Below are positions 42,401-52,041 of a stretch of DNA of 64,000 bases, one piece after another; position 1 is the stretch's first letter; each line of letters starts with the position of its first letter. The DNA comes from Colius striatus (lineage: Eukaryota > Chordata > Aves > Coliiformes > Coliidae): NCBI RefSeq assembly GCF_028858725.1, contig NC_084759.1, forward strand, positions 135,390,171 through 135,454,170. Reading direction: 5' to 3'. A program made the position numbers and the translations under genes. The notes under the pieces are model-generated. The model was not told the origin of the DNA. It saw only the letters and a list, made by a program, of their open reading frames with translations, and ran no database searches.

Positions 42401-45400
42401 TTCTTGATTGTCTTTGCTAAATTTGGGCTGAAACTCCTAATGTAGTTATAATTTCACAAGTTTTATATTGACAAAAATATAACCTAATCTGTGCTGTGGC
42501 TGTGGGCTGTGCTTTATTGCTCAGGAACTTTTTGAGGGGTTTATTTTTTGACTTGTCCTGAGAAGCATTTTTGAGGGCCAATGATTAAGGGAGAGAGGTG
42601 GTACCATTGAAAGGGATAATTATTTGGCAGCATTTTGACTGACAGAGTTGATGAAGTCAGAAAAAGAGAGTAGTTGGAATTTTAACATAGGGATTTGAGT
42701 TTAACTGTCATGGTTTAGTCCATAAATGCAACATGCCTGAGCTTGGTCTGGTGTATTTTTATTCCTACGTGCCTTTTTTTATTTATTCCAGGGTAAATGT
42801 AAGTAAAGTAAGAAGAAAATAAGTAAATAAGAAGAAAACGTGATTGAATCTTTTTTTTTTTTTTTTTTTTGCATGGTAGACAGCTCATGTGCACGAAGAT
42901 TCTGACCCTGGAAACATGCAGGCTGTCATAAAGGACAAAAATGTTACTTTCTGTATTTGGGCCAACCTGAAGAAGAAAGTAAGGTGCAGTATACTGAAAT
43001 GAGCTGCTGTTTGATTCCGTCTCAAAGTCATCCTATCAGGACCATTCTTTTTGCAGCTCCTGATCCCTTTAATGCAGTTACAGCTCTACTGGAGAAACTC
43101 AGACAGCTGTCAGTACAAGAAAGGCAGTACATCATGACATCCCGCTGTTTCTTAGACTGTGCCATGTAACAAAAGAAAATTTAGATGACTTTTAATATAG
43201 AACTTCAACTTGAAGAATACTTGTGAAGAAATAAAAATAAGCACTGCCAAACTTACCAGGGAATGTTTTTGTTTCATTTGGTGTTTTTTTTAACTGTCAT
43301 TTACAGGTTGAAAAATCACACGTTTAGCGATGTGCAGCATGGATTTGATCTTCCAAAGCCACTGGCTGTCAGCAGTGTTGCTGTTCGCATATTGCACACT
43401 CATTATGACCACGTGTCTCCACTTTGGCTGCAGCATCAGGGTGTGCCAAAATTGGAGGTCTCAGATGGCAAAGAGTTGACTCTGGATTCAAAAGACAACA
43501 TAGAAGTACCAGAAGAGGATGAAGAGAAATCCAGAGAGCCCAACATGTCTGCTGAGGAAGAAATGGAAGAAGTGTGTTCTGATGGGAGAAAGGTAAGTAA
43601 AACAAAAGTCCCTCATAAAAGGATACTCGACAGTGTTGCTGTTACTTGAGGCCCAGTCACAGTGTGATAGCTTCCTAGTGTGTCCTGGGCCTGAGAGCAC
43701 TGTGTTCTTAAATGTTTTCTAGAAAAGGCAACTTGTGTTAGTACTGTGTTGCAGATCTTCTCAAGGGAATGGAAAGATGGATGGCCAAGGACCAGGGAAG
43801 GTTTGGATGAGGTGTGGTAGTCACCGTGCAGTTGGCGTTTGTGAGTTGGTGCTTGACAGTAGGATGAAGCCGTGAAGAATGTCAGGGGCTGCTGTAAGAT
43901 AGTTCCATAAGTCTGTGACATGGATGCAGATGAATGGATTCTGATTCTGGGAAAGCGACAGCTACATAAAATCACTATGGGAATCCAATATTAATAAAGT
44001 TCACAGCATGCTGAATAGGATTCAGAGTTCAGCAGGTTTTGGTCATGCAGTTTCATGGTTGCTCGATGTCTGTGTGCTGATGGTTTTGCCACTGGAGAGC
44101 TTTCCCAATAGTGCTGCTGCTTGCTGACTTCCCCTCATGAGCACTCCTCAGTGAAATACGTTGGCTGTTGGGGTTGTGGAGCTTGCTTGGTTCTGTAATC
44201 TTGTTACTGGGTTTGGGTTTTTCACTTCTAATGTAATCTGTGACTTGCAGATAAGTGACTCGTGTTTTCTATCAAAACTTTCTGCACAAATAATTGTAAC
44301 TCATCCTGTTTTATGTCTACTTAATATGTTTGGAGCAACGATCTTTGCCTTGTTCCTTTCCAGTCCCCGATGCTTGTGTAGTGAATCAGTGAATTCCATT
44401 TTTCTTGGTTTGCTTTTTTGCTTTTTTATAGGCTAAATTTTGTCTTTTGCCAATTTTCACCTACATTTTTTCAGATTTTCAGATTTTTCTTCAAGCTCTT
44501 CCTTTCATTCCTTCTCTTTTTCTTTCCCAGGGCTCACTCTCTCAGTCCACTTTTGTGAATTTTCGTATTCCCTCTTAAGACTTCACTTCTCTCGGCTCCT
44601 GCAGTCTCTCCTCCTGTCTGGCTCTGCCGGGCGTTCGCCCACACTGATGTATGCAAATACTTCTTTCCCTTCACCTTCTTCTGTCCTGTTTCAGGAGATG
44701 CGTGTTCTTCCCATGCTGTGGTATGCACAGCACAGGGCATGGGAGGTGCTTGTGCCTCCAAATGGATGGCTCGTGCTCTGACCTGCCCTTTGGCTACTTC
44801 TGGGCTTCCAGAGAAGCCTGCTATGATGCGAATTAATTTGTATCTGGGTTGTAAATTTGGATGGAAACCTCGGGTAATGTTTTGAAAACAAAGCAACCAC
44901 TGAGAAAGGGAATAAATATCATGGGCAAGGTGTAGGCTGAGACTGAAAGTAAGGGTTCAGTATGACTTTGGATTCAACGTTGGCTTAAGTGTTGTGTTCT
45001 CTTGTAGCTGTAAAGCCAGCATACACATGACTTTTGCGTGCACATACTGCTAAAAAGGTGACATCCTCGTGTGGTACTTGGGGAGCTCAAGATGGAATTT
45101 ACTGTGGGAACAAAGTAATTATTTTATGTTTAACTCTATTTGTAGATCTGTTCCTAAAGTAGGAGAGTACCTTTAACCAAAACTGTTTTTGCTAGCTAGG
45201 TAGAAAAGATTTCTCTGAAAACCTTGACCCTATAGCAAGATTGGTACAAATGTTGCTGGAGGAGTGGGACTCCACACTTTCTTCTTGGGCCTCCTCAAGG
45301 GGGGTGATACCCTCTTCTTTATTGTATCTATCTCTAAGTAATGAAGTCTTCTGCTTTTTATATAGAGTAACATCTTGTTCGAAGAAAATAGCAATAGCAT

Positions 45401-48400
45401 AGCTGATATAAACGAGACAGAGGAGGAAACTGAGAAGAAATCAGAAATCTTGGACATACCATCACAAGGTATTTGGTTAGGCTTTTTTTCTGCAGCGTTA
45501 CAAAACTACCTATTCTGTTTTTATTTTATGTATGGAAACTTGTGATCTAGATCTCTGTGCAAATGAAACAAAGTCTCTACAGTGATGATTATTACATCCA
45601 AACTTTATTGGCATTGCTATTAATAATTGTTAAATACAGGGAGAAAGTAAGAGAGGAGAATGGATTTTGTTCCCACGTTGTTGGGGGGGGTTAATGATTG
45701 TGTACATTTGTGTATGATTCTGCATATGTTTGTGTATGTTTCTGGATGAGACACAGTCTTTATGAATCTGACAGACTTTCTGGTGAGACTGACTTCCTCA
45801 GGGAAAAAAGGTTCAAATGCAAGTAGCCATAGACACTCAGGTAGTGTGGGTATTACTGAAATGTATGCATAAAGTGAGAGACATGCTGACACACTTTGCT
45901 AAAAAAAGAGGGCCTTGATTCCAGGAACTAAACCTGTTTTTCTGTCCCACATGAGCTAAGTTACAACTTTCTTAAGCGTTGTGGTGTCCTACAGTTTATA
46001 ATAAGAGTGAGTTTTCTTGTAGTACTCTTAAATAGAACTGCAAACTGTTCTGCGCAGTTTAACTGCACTGTACAGGCTTTCCCGTGTAAGAAAAACCACC
46101 AAACCCCACCCCACAACACTTTCTGCTGAGCACAGTCCAAGAAACCAGTTGTCACCCAAACAAGATGGATTTCAAGAGAATATAAAGAAGTTGGGCATTA
46201 TTTCTTTTGGTAGGACCTTGAAAATCCCTACCGTAGTGTTGAGTGCAATGCATGTGCACAGAAGTGTCCTAATTACACCTGAATGTTTTTATCTGCCTAC
46301 TAAGAAGAGAACAATTATGTAATGATGCTTTTGCTGGCATGCTAATGATTTTCAACCCATTCCACCACTTTTCAGAATAGAGTTTGAAAGGATATTTAGT
46401 TCCCACAAATGCAGTGAAAACAGGAAGGCAGATAGGTGAAAAGAGGGAAGAGGATGAAAAGTACTGCAGTTCCTTGTACTAAATTTCACCACTGACAGGA
46501 AATTCATTTAGCTTGGAAAAATGGTTTTTGTTTACAAGAGACTTTAATGGCTTTGTATGATTACTTTAAAATGCAAGTTAAAGTGGAAGCTACAGCTGTG
46601 ACTGCTACAAATACAATCTTTCACCTTCAGCACCTGCCCTGTCTTTTTATTTGCCTCATTTGTTTTCATAGCAATACAATCTTACCAAACCTGCCCAAAA
46701 TCTACTGTACTATATATTTGTGAAATTCTTGTGTGATATCTTTTGCCAGTAAACCTTTATTCCTATATAAAAAAAATTGAATTGACTACAAAGTCAGAGC
46801 AGAGATTAACCAATTGTTTAAAATGCTCAGTACCAAAACAAGAAATGCTTTTCATTATCCATCTGTCTGTCTGTTCCCACATTTCAATTAATTGTTGAAA
46901 GATTTGGGGAACACCAGTAGGTGGTGCTGAAATGCTGCAGAGCATAAAGTGCTTCCAGCACGCAGGTGTTTTGTGCCAAAGTGAAAAATCAGGCAAGTGG
47001 GAAATTTCAGAGTCTTGGTTTAACCACGAAGTTGACTCACATCATTTTATTTTTTAGCTCAGGATCCGCTGGTGAAGGAAGAGAGAAGTGAAAAAAGAGA
47101 GGCAATAACTGGTGAAAGCATAGTTGATTTGCAGCAGTTTGTACCAGTGGGTGGTGTGTACCATATTGATGCACTGCAGCTTCCACCTCAGGTCAAAGAA
47201 ATCAAGGACTGGAGTATGGTGGAGGTAAGTGATGAAAGAAACTCACCCCATGCAGTCCTCTTCCCTGTCATCCTTGAAGAGCTGTTCCTGAGGTGTGCCA
47301 CCACTGAAGGTATGCAGTGTAGATGATTTCTTGAGCAGCAGACTTAAAGGACCAAGTTTTCAAAGAACTTTTCAATTGCACTTGGCCAATTTCTGGAGCA
47401 GCTGGGGGGTGCGCTGAGAGGTATGTGCTCAGGTAGTGCTCATCAGCATGGCTGCACAGATTATTGTGCTGGAAAAGATTCTTGGCCAAAGTACAAGCAA
47501 CGGAAGAATTTCTTAGGTTTTTCCTATGCAAAAGGTAGACTTAAAGAAGGATGGTAACAAAACTACCACCAGTTCAATTCCAGCCTCTGCAAGATATTTG
47601 GGGACTATAGCCAATGTGGTCTAGTTTTTCCACTCATTGAGCCTGGTGCAGCGCTAACTTGCATCATAGTTTTTAATTTGAAGTTGAAAGTCTATGGTAA
47701 GTGAAATTCCCGTGCAAACTAAGAAAAGGGAGACTGTGGGTAGATCAAGAGACATGGGATCTTCATTCCCACTCACACGTACAGACCTACCTTATCAGCC
47801 AGATGCAACCTCTTTCAGTCCCTTTGACATTGTGTGGACAAAGCAGAATTAATCTGCTTTTGCCTCTTAGGTTATTTTGTAGAGACTGTGGATCTGTGAA
47901 AAACGACTGTGCTTACCGTGTGGCACTGTATTCAGGGTATTATTGACAGGACATGAAGGGTTCAAAGGCCTGGTGGTAGTCACCCTTCTACCATCTTCAA
48001 CATTGTAGTTGGCACTGTGCAACATTAGCAAACCATTAGTACTAACAAATTTTAACTGATGCGTTGTTAAATTCTGCAAGTGATTAGGTAGACTGAAAGA
48101 AAAACAGAAGTAGGGTACTGCACTCCCTAATAGAAATATCATCTGGCCTTTTCCCATCTTTGTAAAGTTACAGGATGGATTGGAGTCATACTCATACCCC
48201 CCAGAAGCTGCTGAAGATGCCACATGTCCACCACTACAGATCACCCTTAGGCTTCCTGACAACGTGATGTATTTTGAGGATCCTGTGATAGCCCGATGGG
48301 ATGCTGCAGGTAGGTACCTCAGACATAAATTTATGTCTTAAGTGGAATAGTGGAATTTATATCTGAGCTTGACTGTTTCCAGAATCCAGCTGTAGAAACA

Positions 48401-51340
48401 TAAAGCTGATTTGGAGCCCAGAAATAATTTGGGGACTTCAATGTTAATTCCTTTGGGTTTTCCTGGTTTTGCTTCTGCATCTTACCTAATAGTGCTTGTT
48501 GAGGCTTTGGACTATAGTTTTTTTCAACATGAGTGGAATAAAATATGCAGTTTTTAATGGGTGATAGTACAACTGTGTACGACAGAACAAGTTGTGCTAG
48601 GGTGAAGCCATGTAAAGTCCACTGAGTCAAATTAGCTCTTGACTACATGTATCAGTATTATTAAGTTAAAACGTGAACGTTCAGTGCTAAAAACAAAATG
48701 TGGAATTTTAGTTATTAAATACAACCTGACTTTTCTTTTCTGAGAGTATAAACCTATTAAAACAGTTTGATTTTGCTTTTGAAAATGAGCTTATTGACTG
48801 CTATATGGTCAGTAAGAAATGATAGCTACATTAGTATTTGTATTTCTTTCTTTTGAGGATAAGGAGAAGCTCTCCTGGCAAAATTAGCCCAGTCTCATAC
48901 CTAAGGATAATTAAAATGAGGTTAGTTTCTGCCCTAAATCAGTTACCTTTGTTTTGTGCCTGATTGTTTACCTTAACTGTGAATATTACTCAACCTAGGC
49001 TGTCTTTACTAACTAATTCTTGCACAGCAGAAGCTTTACCTACACAATTTTGTATTATTTCATCCTCTTGGTATAGGCCAACAGTGGAGAACTGATGGTA
49101 TCAGCAACATAACATATGCAAGGCAAGAGAAGAGCATCACCTTTGAGATGGGTGCTTTTTACACAGTAGCACTTTTCCAGAATGCTCATCTCAACGTGCC
49201 TTATCAGGCCTGGGAGCTGCAACCTACTGGTACTGATGAAGCCCTTCTTACAGTGTCTACAAGCTTTGCAGTGATTCAGATACAAATTAAGGTACTGTAA
49301 ATTATTCTTTAAAGATAATAGTTGCAGATTTTTTTTAAAGAAGAATTATGACAGTGTCCTTTGTTAAGAACTTGGGATGCTTCCACAGCAGCAAATGAGG
49401 GAGGATCTCTTCCTTTCCAAGCAGTGTAAGGAACAGGACAGGTGGTTTAATTTCTATTCTTTCTTTCCTCTGATCTGTCCCGAAGCAAGCATCTGTCTGA
49501 TTGTCTGTAAAGCTCCAGTAAGTGCTTTGATATTGATACACCTTGCTGAATTCAAGAGTCTTTCACCCAGCTGAAACTTAAACATTGTTCCTCTCTCTTC
49601 CCCCCTACGCCAAGAGAAATAAAAGCATTTCAAGCAACCTGCTCCTAACGCTACTCATTTCTTCTAAAGCTTCAAGTTCACGTGGATCCTCACGTGTCTC
49701 ATTGAACTGAGTTATAAGGCAGTAGCATGGTTTTAAGAGCCAGGATGTGCATAAGCTTGCACCGGTAGACCAGTGTCCCTTTCTTCAGGATGTGTGAATG
49801 CAAGTTTGCAGCCCAGCCTAGTCACTAATGCATACAATATCCAGAATAGCAAAGACACTAACATTTGATGCCTGAAGCAGAATAAGGAGTTTTCAGGACC
49901 AGTAAGTTGCTGTCCCCGGTTTGTACAACAGGATCATCAGTGTATGTTGTCTTCAGTAATGGTAGAAGAGAAGGATGTGCTTTCCTCCATCACAGGGAAA
50001 TGGACAAGTCCTGTGGGCCTAAGAGCACTTTTAAAAAAAGCTGGTGTGAATATTTTCCCAGGAGAGTATTCTCACAAGTATGTCTCCATGAACAAGAAAG
50101 TAAGTGCAAGAGTGGATGTTTTTCTTCTTGGTTTTTTCCACCATTTTTTCACTTCTAGCTCTCTGTATTTTCTAACTTTTGCTGTTGCACTACAGGCTGC
50201 CCTAGCAGAAGTTAGGGCCTATCAACAGATGGCACTGGTTGCATCGGCTTTTGCTTTTGCTTGGAGCAAGTGGAACACAGAAGCAGGTCATGAGCAAGTA
50301 GTATTCAAGGTTTGTGGATTTAAACCAAAACTTCTAGAGAACAACACAGAAGCCTACCACCATTAGAAACAGAAGCAGTTAACTTCTGCAAGTTACAGTC
50401 ATTGTCTTCAAGCTCATAGTGAGGCAGTTTTCAGATTTTGGATTGACTACTTAACAGCATTCAGTGTGTGTCATTAAAGCCTGAGAGCCTGCTTCTCCCC
50501 TGCTTCACAGCTCATGCATTTGTGATCTCTCTCCTGGGGCGCACATCTCCATAACACAAGCACTGCATAAGTGATAGTTCACCTAGGGAGGTTTTAGGCA
50601 AAGCTGGGATGATAGAAGCAGAGGTGATTTTCATGAAGTCTGCTAATCAGAGGAGCCCTACCCATAGCAAAGTTTTAAAACTAATATGTCAAAATTTCAT
50701 CCTTGACCCTAGGAGGTTTCATTTGTATTCTGCTCCTAAGGAGGGAACAAATCCTTATCCTAACACTTTAATGCCAGGAGCAAGAATTAAAAGAAATGTT
50801 GCCTGTTGCACTTATTTACTGTTTCCAGCTGCATCTGGAGTGGTCAAACCTTGCATTTTAGGGGCCAACTGGATGGAAGATTTTTGTGTTGATCCAGTAT
50901 CTAGTTCTCTTAGGCAGAGACATAATATTGTTTTAAGAGTTCAAAGCTGCACCTTGATTTTGTTTGGGTGCTACACACAGGAGTATACTAGAATTTAGAA
51001 CTTTATACTAGAATGTATATTCTATCACGAGCTTCACCTTACAGCGCCATCTTTTCTTCAATAGGTAAGTGAGCATCTTACAGCCGATTCTGTGAAAGAC
51101 AAAGATTGGTGCCTCTGTATGTTTAATGGTCAGAAAGCACAAAAGCTCAAGATCAGTGAAACGAGTGAAGCTTTTTCAGATGAGCTAGAAGAAGGTGCCG
51201 AATTTCACTCCACTCTCTACCATATGCTGAAGGATTTTGCCAGCAAAGATGCAATTGCTAAAGTAGAGGCAGCTAACTTCCTGTTTATTGATAGTGTGTA
51301 TCAGCTGCTCCTTGCCACACGAGTTTTAACATACTCTTAA
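30491..51340 (+). CDS. DNAI7: DNAI7 (CASC1/CFAP94), axonemal dynein-associated protein (span)
   Basis: Ciliary protein of the CASC1/IC97 family, associated with inner-arm dynein and cytoplasmic dynein assembly in motile cilia. Sixteen coding exons join in phase to 2163 nt (720 aa; human about 716). Order: Met exon; lysine-rich GPKKKKK microexon; charged coiled coil (residues about 10-105, [12 protein letters not shown] type); Casc1 N-terminal region (about 106-285) with [13 protein letters not shown]; acidic linker (about 290-385); Casc1 C-terminal region (about 385-720) with [27 protein letters not shown] and [14 protein letters not shown]. The last residues are RVLTYS. An RFX X-box lies at the start. 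Acceptor choice is ambiguous at exons 3 and 12, with the frame kept either way. The 3' end faces IRAG2. Confidence 0.95.
30964..31412 (+). mobile_element. CR1 LINE 3' fragment in DNAI7 intron 1
   Basis: About 450 bp of CR1 ending in ccaaaatgattgtatgattc. A frame of about 115 codons (30993-31337) stays open and reads the C-terminal part of CR1 ORF2 ([18 protein letters not shown]). It is truncated at the 5' end, so not a functional gene. Confidence 0.93.
32110..32130 (+). CDS. DNAI7: DNAI7 exon 2, 21-nt microexon
   Basis: Acceptor ttgactttctag, then seven codons GPKKKKK, then donor gtaggt. The peptide matches the start of the conserved human sequence. Skipping it would keep the frame. Confidence 0.85.
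33780..33864 (+). CDS. DNAI7: DNAI7 exon 3
   Basis: Encodes [10 protein letters not shown] and the charged helix that follows; donor gaag|gtactg; ends in phase 1. The start at 33780 (after cgttaag) is the first in-frame AG. An alternative in-frame start is 33795 (after caaaaag). The stronger-looking CAG at 33784 is out of frame. Confidence 0.8.
34531..34742 (-). mobile_element. CR1 fragment in DNAI7 intron 3
   Basis: Reverse-oriented CR1: gaatggtaggggttggaagg, gggacctttagagatcatct, cctccagagaaggagactcc and ccctgggcagcctgtgccaa. Low divergence makes it younger than the copy at 37846. Confidence 0.93.
35511..35602 (+). CDS. DNAI7: DNAI7 exon 4
   Basis: Acceptor caatatccag; 92 nt; encodes [20 protein letters not shown] and onward in the coiled coil; donor gcaaaa|gttagt; ends in phase 0. 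Confidence 0.9.
36283..36405 (+). repeat. Polypyrimidine tract in DNAI7 intron 4
   Basis: About 120 bp almost wholly C/T on the plus strand (repeats of tttcctttccc type). It is a candidate for triplex (H-DNA) formation and a probable slippage site. Confidence 0.7.
36804..36833 (+). repeat. (TA)n(TG)n tract beside exon 5 acceptor
   Basis: TA dinucleotides run into TG dinucleotides and end a few bases before the tgtaatcag acceptor, replacing the usual C/T tract. Confidence 0.9.
36840..36941 (+). CDS. DNAI7: DNAI7 exon 5
   Basis: 102 nt, phase 0 on both sides; encodes [20 protein letters not shown] and on to MDYRAHEK; donor aaag|gtaagc. Its acceptor follows a TA/TG microsatellite. Confidence 0.92.
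37846..38415 (-). mobile_element. Old CR1 copy in DNAI7 intron 5
   Basis: In reverse orientation it keeps recognisable CR1 blocks: cctcctctggactctcttgt, cccaaaactggctgtagcac and gcagatgtggcttc, with the edge gttcagcctcttgcacaaag near the 3' end. It is much more diverged than the other CR1s in the window. Confidence 0.75.
39751..39832 (+). repeat. 31-bp tandem repeat ending in exon 6 acceptor
   Basis: Unit CCATATCTACTTTTCTTTGA plus 11 more bases, starting at 39751, 39782 and 39813. The third, partial copy supplies the acceptor itself (cttttctgtag|tgg). Confidence 0.9.
39833..39970 (+). CDS. DNAI7: DNAI7 exon 6
   Basis: 138 nt, phase 0 on both sides; encodes [20 protein letters not shown] and on to KGGQVLN; donor ctaaat|gtacgt. 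This begins the Casc1 N-terminal region (human WKHYIQCDGSPDP). Confidence 0.93.
41587..41733 (+). CDS. DNAI7: DNAI7 exon 7
   Basis: 147 nt, phase 0; encodes [20 protein letters not shown], then [16 protein letters not shown]; acceptor gtcttctag, donor cttaaa|gtaaga. Confidence 0.93.
42880..42983 (+). CDS. DNAI7: DNAI7 exon 8
   Basis: 104 nt after a T-run and gcatggtag; encodes [20 protein letters not shown], then [13 protein letters not shown]. Ends in phase 2 at gtaag|gtgcag. The more canonical gtaagg 5 bases earlier would be in phase 0 and hits a stop in exon 9, so it is not used for full-length protein. Confidence 0.85.
43307..43592 (+). CDS. DNAI7: DNAI7 exon 9
   Basis: 286 nt; acceptor catttacag, donor gaaag|gtaagt; encodes [20 protein letters not shown], then [18 protein letters not shown] and an acidic Glu-rich stretch. 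Ends in phase 0. Confidence 0.94.
45366..45468 (+). CDS. DNAI7: DNAI7 exon 10
   Basis: 103 nt; acceptor ctttttatatag; encodes the acidic linker [20 protein letters not shown] and onward; donor acaag|gtattt; ends in phase 1. Poorly conserved in sequence, as expected for a linker. Confidence 0.88.
47058..47224 (+). CDS. DNAI7: DNAI7 exon 11
   Basis: 167 nt; acceptor attttttag, donor gtggag|gtaagt; encodes [20 protein letters not shown], the start of the Casc1 C-terminal region (human VVDLCQFTTLGGVYHLDILE). Confidence 0.94.
48168..48309 (+). CDS. DNAI7: DNAI7 exon 12
   Basis: Encodes [18 protein letters not shown] and [16 protein letters not shown]; donor gcag|gtaggt; ends in phase 1. Acceptors at 48168 (tgtaaag) and 48174 (gttacag) are both in frame and differ by Leu-Gln. 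Human length favours 48168; the CAG favours 48174. Confidence 0.88.
49077..49291 (+). CDS. DNAI7: DNAI7 exon 13
   Basis: 215 nt; acceptor ttggtatag, donor attaag|gtactg; encodes [20 protein letters not shown], then [20 protein letters not shown]. Ends in phase 0. Confidence 0.95.
49932..50099 (+). CDS. DNAI7: DNAI7 exon 14
   Basis: 168 nt, phase 0; acceptor tacaacag, donor aagaaa|gtaagt; encodes [16 protein letters not shown] and [20 protein letters not shown]. Confidence 0.95.
50196..50309 (+). CDS. DNAI7: DNAI7 exon 15
   Basis: 114 nt, phase 0; acceptor tgcactacag, donor ttcaag|gtttgt; encodes [20 protein letters not shown] and then FAWSKWN, the best-conserved motif of the family. Confidence 0.95.
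51065..51340 (+). CDS. DNAI7: DNAI7 exon 16 (last)
   Basis: Acceptor tcttcaatag; 276 nt to TAA at 51338-51340; encodes [20 protein letters not shown] through [14 protein letters not shown] to RVLTYS. The exon opens with GTAAGT, itself a perfect donor sequence. Confidence 0.95.
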   Translation, partial: VSEHLTADSVKDKDWCLCMFNGQKAQKLKISETSEAFSDELEEGAEFHSTLYHMLKDFASKDAIAKVEAANFLFIDSVYQLLLATRVLTYS

Positions 51341-51383
51341 ATACCGCATGCTTGCCTTGAGACCTTTATTATCAAAAGCTTTC

Positions 51384-51389
51384 AATAAA
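51384..51389 (+). terminator. DNAI7: DNAI7 poly(A) signal AATAAA
   Basis: AATAAA 44 nt past the stop, followed by GT/T-rich sequence. A second AATAAA at 51481 could extend the 3'UTR towards IRAG2. Confidence 0.65.
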
Positions 51390-51489
51390 GTTACAGTTCA
51401 AGTCTTGAATTCTTTTCTGTTCAAATCATTGGAACAGCTTCAATGACTAAAATGCAAACATTTCATTTTTGTTAAAGCAAAATAAATTC

Positions 51490-51526
51490 TTTATTCTCTT
51501 GTGGCTAGACCACAGTCGTATTTATT
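51490..51526 (-). terminator. IRAG2: IRAG2 candidate poly(A) signals
   Basis: Minus-strand AATAAA hexamers at 51490-51495 and 51521-51526 lie about 270-310 nt past the IRAG2 stop. A third at 51365-51370 would take the transcript into the DNAI7 3'UTR. Confidence 0.5.
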
Positions 51527-51797
51527 GTTAGCTATGTTCAAAAACTGCTGTTTTACTGTACACCTTAACAAAACTGAGACCTTTTTAGGTACTTGTAAGG
51601 ATTACTTTTGTCAGAATGGGGAGAGAAAACAAATATTCAAGTCATGCTTTAGAAAGAAAAAAGTCATCTCCCCACCAAAAAACACACCTTCAACTCAACA
51701 AAACCACCCCAAACATGTAACCTTAAATACGCTATTCTCAGTTTCTCACGTTGTCATCCAGAACTTGGAAGTGGAACTACAGAAGTCAGAGCCTTTG

Positions 51798-52041
51798 TTA
51801 TACTGGGGGTGGCCCATGGTGTTGAAGTCCTGTATATGGCCACAACAGTTGCTGTAGTGAAGTCCACGCGTCCCCAGTTCCTACAGGTGCTGCGTCTGCT
51901 GGCCGTTGAAGAGAGAGCCCAGTGAGGAAGCTTGTGAGAGCAGCAAGCAGCACCAGGATAGAAACAGAAACCCACAGAGTTTTGTTAGCATTGGAAAAGG
52001 AAGCCTTGAAATGGGATGCCCACGATGATATTAAATTGCAC
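51798..52041 (-). CDS. IRAG2: IRAG2 last exon (TM anchor)
   Basis: Minus-strand acceptor cttctgtgcag; CDS to TAA at 51800-51798. It encodes [20 protein letters not shown], the membrane anchor, and the conserved end GPPPV. The 3'UTR continues to about 51500. Confidence 0.95.

Noticed and set aside
44440-44900. Open frames on both strands in DNAI7 intron 9
   Set aside because: Pyrimidine-rich sequence gives Ser/Phe/Leu repeats on one strand; no homology or exon boundaries that fit DNAI7 phases.
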